From contig NZ_OY771647.1 of NCBI RefSeq assembly GCF_963674925.1, forward strand, positions 2,929,501 through 2,993,500: a stretch of 64,000 nt of DNA, in the 5' to 3' direction. Position numbers and translations under genes: made by a program. The notes beneath the pieces are model-generated. The model worked only from the letters and a program-made list of their open reading frames with translations. It was not told the origin of the DNA and ran no database searches. Positions 27,253-38,200 of the stretch are shown here, piece by piece; the stretch's first letter is position 1; each line of letters begins with the position of its first letter. This DNA is from an uncultured Draconibacterium sp. (lineage in GTDB: Bacteria > Bacteroidota > Bacteroidia > Bacteroidales > Prolixibacteraceae).

Positions 27253-29391
27253 TTAAAATACGGGCGAAATGTTTTCCCATTTAACATTCCATTTGCCATT
27301 TTTCGGAAATCCCGGATTCTTTTCAGTGCAACCGTCCCATCCGGCGCACATCATGCCAATGGTAGTTAGCAATCCTCCGTTTCCGGGCAGGTAAATTCTT
27401 AATCTATCATCCTGGTAATTGTGACCGTTTTTCAGGTAAGTATTTTTTTGTACATCTTTTAATAAAAATTCGAGTGCCATTTCAGATTCTCCCAACCGTG
27501 TGGCACACATAGCTGCCATCGGATAATCCCACCCCCAGGTTTGTTGCCAGTTCCACTTTTCAGCAATAACGAACAAGGTTTTGTGCATAATCTCAGGATC
27601 GATTTTATCCCAATCAGGGAGAATGCCATAGGCGCCAAGTACCATGGGATGGTCTTTCATCAGATCAGGATTGGTGTACGAATCAGTTGCTCCCTGGATT
27701 CCCAGGTAAACACCCTCATTTTGATCGGGAGCAGCCAGATTTATTCGCACATTTTCCCATTTTTCCTCTTTCGGTTCTCCAAGGCGCTTTTTCCATGTTT
27801 GTGCAGTGGTTAGTCCCCAATGCCAGTAGGCCAGCTCAAACGGTGGATTATAAGTAGTTTCGCGCTGCCAGTGTTCTTGTGCAGGTATTAAAGGAGGTGC
27901 CAGGTCGTAGCGATTTAACTCATCATTCCAAACCGGAAAATCAGCCATAAATTCAGCCGTTTCAAAAACCAGCTTTTTGTATTTGTTGAGCACTTCTTCG
28001 GTTGGATTCTGGCGGTACATTTGTTCGGCGAACCAGATTATATGCGGTTGTTGCCAGATGAGATACGAACCAACCGAAGATGGGCTGTTTTCGTGATCGG
28101 GACCCACCATTTTTTGCCATCGCACGCCTTTGTATCCCTGATCGACAGCTGTTTGTTGCGCTTTGTTGTACATCTCGAGGTAGAACTCAAGTTGCTTTTC
28201 CACGAATTGTTCACGCTGCCACTGTGCGAAATGGGCAATATGCCACCAATGCATTTCCAAGTGGTATTTGCCAAACCAGCTGTTGTAGGTTAATCCAGTT
28301 TCTTGCGGAGGTCGCGAGCCCGAGCTTTGGATCTTTGTGAGGTATTGTGAAAGTACTGTCCGGCGTTCGAGTTCTTTGGCGCGCGGATCAGTGCAGTCCG
28401 AAAAATCAACCACACCACCTTTCTTCCAAAAAGCTTTCCATTTTTCGATGTTGTTTGCCTTTGTTTGTTCAAAATTTATTGGCTCCTTTTTATCTTTTTC
28501 AGGAGCAAACAAACAATTAAATTCAAGAGTTTCTCCACTTTGAGGTTGAAGTTTAAACTCATGCTTTTCCTGCTTTATAAACGATGCATCGCCTCGCCAA
28601 TTTAAGGTAACTACGTAGTTATCATTATCCAGTTTGCGATTGAACACCATCGAATTTTCACCTGCGGGTAACATTTCCGTTTGATGTTTGTCGGGCGATT
28701 GAAAATCGTATCCTGGATGAGAATGTATGGCAGCTGAATACGGAAATTTCCACTGAATAGCTAGTTGCCCTGTGGCAATTAACGGCGACTCAATTCTGGC
28801 TGAAATCTGGTCCTGATCCTGATGGCAATAAACCTCCACACTCACCGGCTGATCTTCAAAATCGAAACTACTGGTAATTTTGCCTGTCCACATATCCAGA
28901 CTATGAACGGGATTTTTGATATCCCGAATGGAGGCTTTTTCGCCGTTTGTTTTAGTAAGAACAAATCCAATAATCCCGAGGTGCAAACGATGTGGATTTT
29001 CGCGGAAATAATTACAGGCAGCTTGTTTCCTACTATCATTATTAATCTGATGACGATAAGGAACTTGCCGTCCCTGAACTTCAAAATATTTCAGGGTTTC
29101 CGACCATTCATGAGTTTCTGAGTTTGGCGTGGTATGCCATCCCCAGTTGGATTGTGTACCTAACGGAACGCCGTTATCATATTCCTCGAAAAACGTTTGA
29201 AGGCCGGTGATATCAGTGGTAAATGCAAAATCGCCGTTGCCAACCGATAACGATGCCAGTGGATCAAAATTTTCTACCACCACATTATTTCTGGTGACCA
29301 GTGCTTTACGGTCAATCAATTCATTTTTGTCCTGAAAGGTGCAGGAAAAAAGCAGAGCGATCAGAAATATGCATGTTGTAATTTGCCTCAT
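27253..29391 (-). CDS. Lipoprotein six-hairpin glycosidase, family not assigned
   Basis: Protein of 712 residues with a lipobox LFSC (Cys17). The N-terminal half (about 30-320) is beta-rich, with SLSVGNGDFAFTTDITG, as in the super-sandwich domain that precedes an (alpha/alpha)6 barrel in GH65 and GH95. The second half reads as such a barrel: YNSWFGKYHLEMHWWHIAHFAQW (given in part), FPYILN-like helices absent, KMVGPDHENSPSS, LAPPLIPAQEHW, NPPFELAYWHWGL, and WNWQQTWGWDYPMAAMCA. Candidate catalytic residues are the Glu in KYHLEMHWW and the Glu in IPAQEHW or PPFELAYW. I cannot place it in a named GH family. Lying 19 bp upstream of GH28 and 9 bp after GH106, it must act on RG-I. Confidence 0.7.
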   Translation of the reverse strand: MRQITTCIFLIALLFSCTFQDKNELIDRKALVTRNNVVVENFDPLASLSVGNGDFAFTTDITGLQTFFEEYDNGVPLGTQSNWGWHTTPNSETHEWSETLKYFEVQGRQVPYRHQINNDSRKQAACNYFRENPHRLHLGIIGFVLTKTNGEKASIRDIKNPVHSLDMWTGKITSSFDFEDQPVSVEVYCHQDQDQISARIESPLIATGQLAIQWKFPYSAAIHSHPGYDFQSPDKHQTEMLPAGENSMVFNRKLDNDNYVVTLNWRGDASFIKQEKHEFKLQPQSGETLEFNCLFAPEKDKKEPINFEQTKANNIEKWKAFWKKGGVVDFSDCTDPRAKELERRTVLSQYLTKIQSSGSRPPQETGLTYNSWFGKYHLEMHWWHIAHFAQWQREQFVEKQLEFYLEMYNKAQQTAVDQGYKGVRWQKMVGPDHENSPSSVGSYLIWQQPHIIWFAEQMYRQNPTEEVLNKYKKLVFETAEFMADFPVWNDELNRYDLAPPLIPAQEHWQRETTYNPPFELAYWHWGLTTAQTWKKRLGEPKEEKWENVRINLAAPDQNEGVYLGIQGATDSYTNPDLMKDHPMVLGAYGILPDWDKIDPEIMHKTLFVIAEKWNWQQTWGWDYPMAAMCATRLGESEMALEFLLKDVQKNTYLKNGHNYQDDRLRIYLPGNGGLLTTIGMMCAGWDGCTEKNPGFPKNGKWNVKWENISPVF

Positions 29392-29400
29392 CGTTGTAGT

Positions 29401-32244
29401 TTATTCAACTATTTTTGGTGCTAATTTTGAAATGGTAAGTGGGCCTAGTAATCCCGATGGCAGTGGTTCCCAGTTTACGGCCGTAAAATTTCCATCTGCT
29501 CCAACATTGGCTCTTTCGTGAGCCGCAAAATTGATGTTATAGAATTTCTTATAGTTTACCTGATTTTTATCCATATCGATAATCCGGTTAGCCATCAGGT
29601 TTGTAACTTTCACCTCAAGCGTATTTTTGGGCTTAAGCAATTCTATTGGCAGAATTATTTGAAAAACCGGCCCAATTAAAGTTCCTGCTTTTTCCCCGTT
29701 TAACCACACTTCTGCCGATTCGTGTACTTCTCCCAAATCAAGTAAATAATTCTCTTCACTGTTTTCAGGAATTTCAAAACTGGTTGTATAGCTCGCCGTA
29801 CCAGAAAATTTTTGTAATTGCTCAGCTTGTTCAGTCCACGATTTTAAGTCACTTGTTTTATAGGAATCGGGTAGAGAAGGACCGCCTTTCTCAAAAGTAA
29901 TCTCCCACTCGCCGTTCAGTTTTATTTGGTTGTTCGCTTGTTTCCATAAGGGATAAGCGGCAGCTTCAATTTTGCCTGAGTACCATTGAAGAATCAAGGT
30001 TTCGCCGGGTTTTAATTGCAGGTAAACCTGGGTTTGTCCTTTGTCGTTTTTTTGTGTGCGGGCTTTGCCAAATGTTTTATCCATCGGATTAAACCAAACC
30101 GCTTCTTTGCCCGGTTTTTGAACTGTAATCCATTGATCAATTGGTTTTCCTGTCCAGTTTGCAATGAAATAACAGCTTCCTTCATTACGTTTAATTCGGT
30201 TGTACCAAAGTTTTTGCTGAGCCAATTCTTCACCATAAATACCAGCGGCATTTAACATGTCTTCAACGTTTTTGCCAACCAGAATTTTACCACTTCCGAT
30301 TGTCGCCGATTGGTAATTTCCTTCCGAATTAAACTGCAGTTGCTCCACCTGTTTTTTTATCTCCGCCTGCTGGCTTTCAAATTGGTTTAATCCGGCAACC
30401 TTCTCCGGAATTTCTTTCTCAAAAATTACAGTTGCTCCATTTTCTGACAGATTATAAAGGTGTTTCAATGTTGCGAAGGGAATTGAAGTACAATAAGGAA
30501 TAACAATGGTTTTGTATGCAGCTCCTTCCGATTGAATTTCCCCGTTCGAGAAGTTTAATCTCCGGATTTGTTTGTCGGAAATATAATCGAAAGCGTGCCC
30601 CTGAGCAAGCAGTTCGTTGCTGATTTTTGCAGTCAGTTCTTCGCTGTGCCCGCCAAAATGAGGGAGAATGTTGCGGTCTCTTTCTGTCCAGGCATCGTAA
30701 ATAGGGAAATACAATAAAATATCGTTGTCCGGTGTTGCATTTTGCATAAACGACTGGCAGTTGGTGATGTATTCATTTACAGCTTTTAAATCGTTCCACC
30801 ACGTATTTGTAGGGGCAAAATGTACGGCTGCATAAAACATCCAGCCCGGCCATTTTTCGTCTATTGGCGAATAAGGTGTACCATGATAAACAATGTGGTT
30901 TACACCATGGCTCAGATAGTTATCAGCATTTTGTTTTACATCAGCCAAAGTGCTTAAAAAGTGCTCGTTCAGCCAGGTTGCGGCCTCGCAGGCAATAAGC
31001 GTTTTCCCCGACGTATGTCCGGCAGATGTAGCCATTTTTATTCGCATCGGATCGGTTCCTTCGGTTTCGGGAATATGGCTGGCTTCGTATAAATCGAGAA
31101 TTGAAGCCGGCGAACCATGTGCCTGGTTGCGTATGATTGCATTGTGCGATTCCGCCCAATCTGCCCACACTTTGGTGAATCTTTCCAACAGTAAATCCGA
31201 AATGGTTTCGCGGTAGTCGCACAAAACACGCTTGTTGGTTTCTTCATCCAGATCGCCAAAAAGTGCCGGAAGTTTTGTTTTTAAGTCATAGCCTCTGTGT
31301 TTTTCAAATTCATCTAAAATGCGGGGAGTCCAGTTGGCATCGCCGTAAGCATCGTCCACTTCGTACGAATCGTTAAAAAATGCCCGTAGTCCGCTTAAGT
31401 CGATGTTTTTGGCATTATTGTCGAAATCGGTTAAAAACAGTTTTGTGGCTTCTTCCGAAAAGTGGTCGATCACATTTCCTTCGCCACCAGTTCCGGCACG
31501 CTCCACCATTTTACCGTGCCATCCCTGAAAAACGGCATACAAATCCCAATTTCCTTCAGGGGCTGTCCATTCCAGATTTCCGTTGGCGTTAACGAAACCG
31601 GTTAAATCAACACTTTCTCCTTGTTCGTTAAAAGCCATTAGCGTTTGCAGTGGTAGCAGCTTCTCGAAACGTACCTGGTCGAGCGCCAATTCCTGCAAAT
31701 TTGTATTGCTGCTGATGGGGAATTTTACTTCGGAAATATCAACTTTCTTATTGACTGCACGCACCAGCGGAGATTGGATAAACTCAACTTTTTCGTTCAG
31801 TTTTTCACCCGTTTTTAAGTGGTATTTTTTATGTTGAAGATTTTTGCAAGCGTGTTCAGCACCGATCCACGGACCTCCAAATGGCCAGCCCGAAGCATTG
31901 GCCAGATCTACACCCAGTCCAAGGCGTTTTGCTTCTTTTAAGGTGTGCTCAAACATCTCCATCCACTTCTCCGATTGAAAGGAAATGGATTTGTCTTCAT
32001 CACCTTTCACATCATAAATTGGCGTTATTTCCACACCCCCAAAACCGGCTTTGGCCAGTTCCTCAAGATTAGCTGTTAAATTGGATTTGTCAACGGCACT
32101 TCCGTGCCACCACCAGCGTGTCCATGGTTTGGTTTCGTTGGTTTGTGAGGGCCACTGCGGTGTAGTGGATTTTTCGCAAGCAGAGAAGACCATCAGGACA
32201 CATATCGAAATAATTAATCGTTTTAAGTTTATGGTTTGTAGCAT
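29401..32244 (-). CDS. GH106 alpha-L-rhamnosidase, lipoprotein
   Basis: Enzyme of 947 residues that releases terminal alpha-L-rhamnose from RG-I fragments. An earlier in-frame ATG at 32280 would overlap the preceding gene; starting at 32244 gives a standard lipoprotein signal ending FSAC and a 10-bp gap, so 32244 is chosen. GH106 features are the opening PWTRWWWHGSAVDKSNLT, LAKAGFGGVEITPIYDV, DLANASGWPFGGPWI, FNDSYEVDDAYGDANWTP and the long barrel with VNHIVYHGTPYSP. A C-terminal GH2-like sugar-binding domain (about 790-940) contains VWLNGEKAGTL. It is second in the minus-strand RG-I unit. Confidence 0.9.
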   Translation of the reverse strand: MLQTINLKRLIISICVLMVFSACEKSTTPQWPSQTNETKPWTRWWWHGSAVDKSNLTANLEELAKAGFGGVEITPIYDVKGDEDKSISFQSEKWMEMFEHTLKEAKRLGLGVDLANASGWPFGGPWIGAEHACKNLQHKKYHLKTGEKLNEKVEFIQSPLVRAVNKKVDISEVKFPISSNTNLQELALDQVRFEKLLPLQTLMAFNEQGESVDLTGFVNANGNLEWTAPEGNWDLYAVFQGWHGKMVERAGTGGEGNVIDHFSEEATKLFLTDFDNNAKNIDLSGLRAFFNDSYEVDDAYGDANWTPRILDEFEKHRGYDLKTKLPALFGDLDEETNKRVLCDYRETISDLLLERFTKVWADWAESHNAIIRNQAHGSPASILDLYEASHIPETEGTDPMRIKMATSAGHTSGKTLIACEAATWLNEHFLSTLADVKQNADNYLSHGVNHIVYHGTPYSPIDEKWPGWMFYAAVHFAPTNTWWNDLKAVNEYITNCQSFMQNATPDNDILLYFPIYDAWTERDRNILPHFGGHSEELTAKISNELLAQGHAFDYISDKQIRRLNFSNGEIQSEGAAYKTIVIPYCTSIPFATLKHLYNLSENGATVIFEKEIPEKVAGLNQFESQQAEIKKQVEQLQFNSEGNYQSATIGSGKILVGKNVEDMLNAAGIYGEELAQQKLWYNRIKRNEGSCYFIANWTGKPIDQWITVQKPGKEAVWFNPMDKTFGKARTQKNDKGQTQVYLQLKPGETLILQWYSGKIEAAAYPLWKQANNQIKLNGEWEITFEKGGPSLPDSYKTSDLKSWTEQAEQLQKFSGTASYTTSFEIPENSEENYLLDLGEVHESAEVWLNGEKAGTLIGPVFQIILPIELLKPKNTLEVKVTNLMANRIIDMDKNQVNYKKFYNINFAAHERANVGADGNFTAVNWEPLPSGLLGPLTISKLAPKIVE

Positions 32245-32254
32245 CGTTTCAGTA

Positions 32255-34351
32255 TTATTTTGTTTTCCAAACAAGTACACCGGCGGTTGGAATCGTTGTA
32301 TTACCGATCAGAATTTCGGTGTTAGCAGGTAAATCCATGTTGTAGTCAATATTCGAGTAATTCACGGCAATCCCGTAGCCATGGCGGTACTCAACCAAAA
32401 CTCCTTCAGGATAATCTTTTACGTTGATATCAAGACGGTCATAAAGTTTGTCCAGAACGGCACGCTCCAGTTTGCCATCGTGACTGTCAACTCCAACATA
32501 GGCTACTGTTCCCTCACCAAGTTGGTTAAAAGTTACCGCTGTTTTTCCTTCGTAAAAATCACCGCTGAAAGTTCCCCAGGTATCGGTGCCGGTATTGGTT
32601 TTTAGTATATCTCCCCAGGTTGTCCAGGCGTATTTTTTATTGTCCATTATTACGCTGTCGGGTGCGTAGGAACGTAGCAGATCGTAGAATTCAATTTCAC
32701 CGCCAATAAGTTCGTAAAGCGGCTCGGCATGTTTTGCCTGCCACAAATGTCCCAACTCGTTTTGATGACCCGTGCGAGCCGTCATTACCAGGTTGCCTCC
32801 ATTCTTTACGTAACTTGTAAGTTTGTCAACCAGCTCCAAACTCATTTGCTGGTAGGCCGGAGCAACAATAACCGGGTACTGCGAAAAATCCATGGTATCG
32901 CGGATAAAATCAACCGGGGCACCAAAAGCTTTTAGCGCTTTGTAATATTTCAGCAGGTGAGCTTCGGTATTCCAGGCCTCATTTTGTTTGTTGTTGTTTA
33001 TGGCCACAGTATTATCCGGATCGTACAGAATAGCGGTTTTCCGGATTAAATAATCCTGTGGAATTTTTCCGTTTGAAGGATTGTTTCGAAGTACTGCTAT
33101 TTCATCGATAAATTTTTCATATTCCAGACCACCAGGCGTTGGCGTTACGCCATCGGGGCCAACAATTCCGTAGTGGTATTGTTCGTAACCATAAATTGGT
33201 GCGCGGAAACGATAGGTGCAGGTGAATTTACTTCCGCCGGCAAATACATGCCACAACCACAGACGCACGGCGCCGGGCAGTGGTTGAGAGTTTACGGTTC
33301 CCCAGTTTACCTGTCCGGGTTGAAGTTCCATAACACCGTAAATTGGCGACAGCGGCCTGAAATAATCGTTGGCCATGGCAATGCGCGAGTATTCGCCCAC
33401 GCGGTAACCTTTTGGCCCAATTCCGGGATGCTCGCCATAAACCATATAACGGGTATAGGTAATAAAGTCGAGTTCTTTACTCGCACCCACATAACGAGCA
33501 TCGTAGTAGGGAATGTAGTTTGTTGTTATCCACTGGTTCGGATTGGCATACCGGCGGATTACTTTTGCCTGCTCATCCAAAAAGCTTGATGTTTCGTAAT
33601 CGCAAAAACGACTATGGTCCAAACGTTGGTACAAATTCATTCCCCATTGCGAATGTTTTGGGATATTTATCTGATCGAAGTTGGTATAAGTACCGCTCCA
33701 GAAGTTGGTTCCCCATGCATCATTCAGGGATTTAATGTTTCCATATTTTTCTTTCAACCACGCTCTGAAACGTTTTTGGGCATCGTCTCCATAATCCACA
33801 TTGGCGGCTGGTTCATTGTCGAGTTGCCAGCCAAAAATACGATCGTCGTTACCGTAATGTTTAGCCAGTTCCTCAATCATTTTTAATGAATAACTGCGGT
33901 AATATTCGTTCGAGAAAGAAGCATGTTGGCGCGATCCGTGATCCATTTTTGTTCCGTTTTCGTGCTGTTTTAAAATATCAGGATGTTTGCGTACCAGCCA
34001 AACCGGAGGTGTTGCTGTTGAAGTACACATTACCACTTTCAGATTATATTTATCGGCCAGCGCAACAGCGCGGTCGAGCCAGGCAAAATCGTAAACCCCT
34101 TCTTCCGGTTCCAGCTGGGCCCAGGCAAATTCGGCAAAATGGGTGAATTCAAAACCCATTTCAGCCATCTTTTTAATATCGCGTTCCCATTGGCTTTCGT
34201 CCCAGTGTTCAGGATAATAGTATGCGCCAACTGAAGTTAGTTCTTCGGGAGGGAAATAATTGTTCTTATTTTGTGCGGAACTGTTGAATGAAATTAAATG
34301 TCCAAAAATCAAACAAACCAAAATGAATTTGAAAATTGAGTTATTACCCAT
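32255..34351 (-). CDS. Exported GH42 beta-galactosidase
   Basis: First gene of the minus-strand RG-I unit, 698 residues with a signal peptide (about 1-26, ending SSAQ). The GH42 barrel begins GAYYYPEHWDESQWERDIKKM; the acid/base is Glu180 in GWQLDNEPA and the nucleophile Glu342 in GVMELQPGQVNWG. A trimerisation-like Rossmann domain (about 430-620, with VIVAPAYQQMSLELVDKL) and a small C-terminal beta domain follow, giving the usual family length. Most GH42 enzymes are cytosolic, so an exported form fits surface or periplasmic cutting of pectic galactan side chains. A -7-like element lies about 52 bp upstream of the start codon. Confidence 0.88.
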   Translation of the reverse strand: MGNNSIFKFILVCLIFGHLISFNSSAQNKNNYFPPEELTSVGAYYYPEHWDESQWERDIKKMAEMGFEFTHFAEFAWAQLEPEEGVYDFAWLDRAVALADKYNLKVVMCTSTATPPVWLVRKHPDILKQHENGTKMDHGSRQHASFSNEYYRSYSLKMIEELAKHYGNDDRIFGWQLDNEPAANVDYGDDAQKRFRAWLKEKYGNIKSLNDAWGTNFWSGTYTNFDQINIPKHSQWGMNLYQRLDHSRFCDYETSSFLDEQAKVIRRYANPNQWITTNYIPYYDARYVGASKELDFITYTRYMVYGEHPGIGPKGYRVGEYSRIAMANDYFRPLSPIYGVMELQPGQVNWGTVNSQPLPGAVRLWLWHVFAGGSKFTCTYRFRAPIYGYEQYHYGIVGPDGVTPTPGGLEYEKFIDEIAVLRNNPSNGKIPQDYLIRKTAILYDPDNTVAINNNKQNEAWNTEAHLLKYYKALKAFGAPVDFIRDTMDFSQYPVIVAPAYQQMSLELVDKLTSYVKNGGNLVMTARTGHQNELGHLWQAKHAEPLYELIGGEIEFYDLLRSYAPDSVIMDNKKYAWTTWGDILKTNTGTDTWGTFSGDFYEGKTAVTFNQLGEGTVAYVGVDSHDGKLERAVLDKLYDRLDINVKDYPEGVLVEYRHGYGIAVNYSNIDYNMDLPANTEILIGNTTIPTAGVLVWKTK

Positions 34352-34402
34352 AATTGAAATTTAAGTTTAGATTATCATGTTTTTATATGACGTACAGATT
34401 CA

Positions 34403-34410
34403 CGAAGATA
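34403..34410 (-). promoter_or_regulatory. Candidate -7 element for the RG-I operon
   Basis: Minus-strand TATCTTCG, the same octamer proposed for the GH3 gene at 4371. Transcription would begin near 34396, about 45 bases before the GH42 ATG. No clear TTG is present at -33, which would suit a promoter that needs an activator such as the nearby HTCS. That dependence is inference. Confidence 0.35.
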
Positions 34411-34606
34411 TCTAATTGAGAGGAATTTATTAAGTAATAAAAACAATAAAATTGTAATTTTTAGTCTCGTTTTAACATGTCGTTTTCTCCTTATTTCGTT
34501 TCTCAAATTTCGACTAGTTTTATTTGAAAAATTGAAATTGAATGTTTTGAGTTTTCTGTAAATAGGGGAGTTTTGTATATTGTCGGAAATAAAATTCAAA
34601 TAAATT

Positions 34607-34936
34607 ATGACAAGCGAAAAGGTACTAAAAAATAATACGTGCTGGGAAGATCTGGGCGATGGTGTTTCGCGTCAGATTATGGGTTGGGACAACCAGATTA
34701 TGATGGTAAAGGTGAAATTTGAAAAGGGTGCGGTTGGTGCCGAACATTCGCACTTTCACACACAAACTACTTATTGTGTTAGCGGCAAGTTTGAATTTAC
34801 CATGGATGGCGAAAAAGTAATTGTTGAGCCGGGCGATGGTTTGTATGTAGCGCCTAATATGTTGCACGGTGCGCTTTGTTTGGAGCCCGGAATTCTGATC
34901 GATGTTTTTAGTCCGGTGAGGGAGGATTTTTTGTAA
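34607..34936 (+). CDS. kdgF: KdgF-type cupin, unsaturated uronate linearisation
   Basis: Small cytosolic cupin of 109 residues. KdgF speeds the conversion of 4,5-unsaturated galacturonate or mannuronate, freed by GH105 enzymes or oligo-lyases, into the linear keto form that enters the KduI/KduD pathway. Metal ligands are visible as HSHFHTQ (His47, His49, His51 with Gln53) and a distal His87 in PNMLHGA. The tail LIDVFSPVREDFL is highly characteristic of the family. It is a single-gene unit between the RG-I operon and the HTCS gene, and it fits the three GH105 domains nearby. The downstream kdu/kdg genes are not in the window. Confidence 0.85.
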   Translation: MTSEKVLKNNTCWEDLGDGVSRQIMGWDNQIMMVKVKFEKGAVGAEHSHFHTQTTYCVSGKFEFTMDGEKVIVEPGDGLYVAPNMLHGALCLEPGILIDVFSPVREDFL

Positions 34937-35146
34937 AGACTGAGGAATTGAAGGATTCGGGGAGAATGCCTGAATACGTATATGCTTCAATGCGTAAATG
35001 GAAAAAACTTTGTGCTTAAGTTCTTTTATTGAGCCAATCGTTAAACTGTTAAATTGTAGATTGAGCACTGAGACGATGAGAGGTGTACTATGAGAACTGA
35101 TAGTGCAAAACTGAAAACTGCGACTGTGAACTTGCAAGAAAACTGA

Positions 35147-35180
35147 AACAGATCTCTCCTCGTTCCTCGTCGAGATGACA
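35147..35180. repeat. 34-bp dispersed repeat, copy 1
   Basis: Identical over 34 bp to 58402-58435. It contains short inverted ends ATCTC and GAGAT around CTCGTTCCTCGTC. It sits at the right end of a stretch (about 35090-35146) with a loose heptamer pattern based on AACTGAA-like units. The 269-bp spacer 34937-35205 holds nothing else that I can identify. Confidence 0.75.
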
Positions 35181-35205
35181 GTTGTTTTTAGGCTTTTGCC
35201 TTTCA

Positions 35206-38200
35206 CTACGAAAATTTGTCTTTTACTTCATCTGAAAGATCGTTTGTGGTCTTTCGGTTTTTTTCGATGTATTCCGATGGCAGTATTTCGTATTCTTTTG
35301 AAAAATATTTCGAGAAATACCGCGGGTTATTAAAGCCTACCTGGTACGCCACTTCTGATACAGAAAGTTGACTTGTTTCGAGCAGGTGAGCAGCTCGTTT
35401 TAAACGAATAACACGGATAAATTCGATGGGTGTTCGGTCGGTTAAGGCCAGTAGTTTTTTGTACAGACTAACGCGGCTCATCCCCATTTCTGCACCAAAA
35501 TCTTCAACGGTAAACGATGCTTCTGAAATATTGGCCTCAACAATTTTTAAGGCTTTCTTTATAAACTTCTCGTCCTCCGAGTCGACCTTAATTTTTTCAG
35601 GACTTAAACCTGTCATCGATAGATATGATATACGCAACTGTTCGCGCGAGCGCAGCAGATTTTCAATACGCGATTCCAAAACTTTAAAGTCGAAAGGTTT
35701 GGTAAGGTAGGCATCGGCACCCGACTCGTAACCTTCAACAACCGGGGCGGTATCGGTTTTGGCCGTTAGCAGGATAACCGGTATATGCCTTGTTTTTCTG
35801 TTCGACTTTATTTTAGCACACAGTTCAACACCGTTCATTTCGGGCATCATCACATCACTTATCACCATATCGGGCAATTGTTTTTCAAAGTTCGCCCAGG
35901 CTTCTGCTCCGTTTTCGGCCTCAATAATATTGTATTTATTTTTAAAATTTTCCTTTAAATAAAAGCGCAAATCGGAGCTGTCTTCCACAATTGCCAGTGT
36001 TTGTTTCGCCCGGTCGAAATCCGGAGCCTTATTAGTTTTTGTTGATGCAGACTGCTTGTATATTTTTCTTTCTGCCGTTTCAAGCTGCCTGTTGGCGGCT
36101 ATCTCTTCATCCGTAAATAAGTCCACAGGAATTTCCACGGTGAATGTACTTCCTTCGTTCAGCCGGCTGTCAACATTAACATCGCCTCCCAGCAGGGTAA
36201 CATATTCTTTCACCATCGACAACCCAATTCCGGAGCCCTGGTTAATTTCGGTCCCCATATTATCGGTTTGGTAAAAGCGGTTAAAAATCTGCATCTGTTG
36301 TTCGGGGGTAATCCCAATTCCCGTATCCGATACTTTTACTGTTAAAACAGGCTTTTCGGCCGATGAATCCAGATTGATATCCAGGCTGATTTGGCCTCCG
36401 CTGTTGGTAAATTTGCAGGCATTGGTTAGCAGGTTGGTAAATATTTTATCGGTTTTGTCTTTATCAAAATAAGTGTACAGGCTTTTGTGGCTGCTTGAAA
36501 AGCGGAACGAAATATTTTTACTTTCCATCAGGTCTTCAAACGACGCCGAAATCTCGTGAATAAAACCGATCATCTCGCCCCAGTTTTTATTTACTTTAAT
36601 TTTTTGGAGCTCCATTTTCCTGAAATCTAGCAACTGGTTTACCATGGCCATTAATCGGCGGGCGTTCCGCTGAATAAGAACAAGGTGTTTTTTATCGTCG
36701 TCGTTTTTACTGTTTTCAATTAATTTATCGATGGGGGCGATTATCAGCGAAAGTGGTGTGCGAAATTCGTGACTGATGTTGGTGAAAAACTTGGTTTTCA
36801 ATGTGTCAACCTGGTGAATACGCTCGGCTTCACGGTGCTCCTGTTCTGCCTCAAATTTCAGGCGCTGACGTTCGGCTAAAATCTTCCAGGTAATAAATAG
36901 CAAGCCGGCAATAACCAGAATATAAAGTATGTAGGCATAGGTAGTTTCCCAAAATGGCGGAAGTATTTCGATGCTTAAAGGAGGAGTCATTTCGCGCCAG
37001 TTGGAATTATCGTTACTTACCCTGATGCGCAGTTGGTAATCACCTGGATTTAGGTTTGTAAATGTTAGCTCGCGCATTCCGCGGTTAACTTCCATCCATT
37101 GGTCATTAAAGCCGCTCAGCTGGTATTGAAAATTGTTTTTCTCGGGATGAAAATAGCCGATGGCAGCAAACTCAACCGTGAACACATTTTCTTTATATTT
37201 CAGTGAAATTTGCTTGCTGTAGGTAATCGATTTTCCCAGAATAGTTCGTTTTCGGAACGGCTCGTTAACTTTTATATTTTCATTAAAAACCTTAAAGTTG
37301 GTAAGTACGATTTGTTCGTTTGGCGTTTGTACCACGATATCTTCAGGTTTAAATAAATTGAATCCGTTGGCACCGCCGAAAATCAATTCTCCTGAACGTG
37401 TTCGGTAGGCTGATTTTTGGTTAAATTCGTTTCCCTGCAGGCCGTCCTGCAATCCAAAATTCTCGATATCAACATTCAGTTTACCTATGGGTAGTTGATG
37501 CGAATAATTTTCTACACTGATTTTTGATATTCCTTTTAAGGTGGCAATCCAAATGTTTCCGTTTTGGTCTTCCTGAATGGTTTTTATACTGGAATTAGCC
37601 AGCCCGTCGGCTTCCGTTAGAACTTTAAAAGTGCCTTGTGTTTTATTAAAAATATTTAAGCCCTGCGTTGTTGCCACCCAAATTAAACCCCTTACATCTT
37701 CGTGAATGTCGTTTGCATTACTGTCGCTTAACTGTCCGGGGTTTGCCGGATCGGCATCGTAGTGTGTAAAACGTTTGGTATTCAGGTTTAATACATCAAG
37801 TCCGTTGGAAGTGCCCAGCCAAAGCTTTTGCTCGCTGTCTTCCATTATCGACATGATAAAATTGGAACCTACCGAATTAATATCGTTTGATGTGTAATGA
37901 ATAAACTCTTCCTTTGAGCGGTCAAAAAGATTTAATCCACCGTTTAAAGTCCCGATCCAAAGGTTTTGTTTCGAGTCTTCAAAAACCGACCAAACCCGGT
38001 TATCCGACAAGGAACCGGGATTATCCGGATTGTGAAGGTAATGTTTAAATGTTGTTCCGTTAAAACGGTTTAAACCGCCCTGGTAGGTTCCGGCCCACAG
38101 TGTTCCTTTGCTGTCGATATGCAGGGCAACAATTACGTTTGCACTGATGGAGTTGGGATTGTCAGCATCATGAAGGTAACTTTTAAAGGTATTTTTGTTG

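Noticed and set aside
34625..35206. Minus-strand frame of 193 residues
   Set aside because: It lies antisense to the KdgF-type cupin, whose coding evidence is strong, and spans the repeat-bearing spacer.
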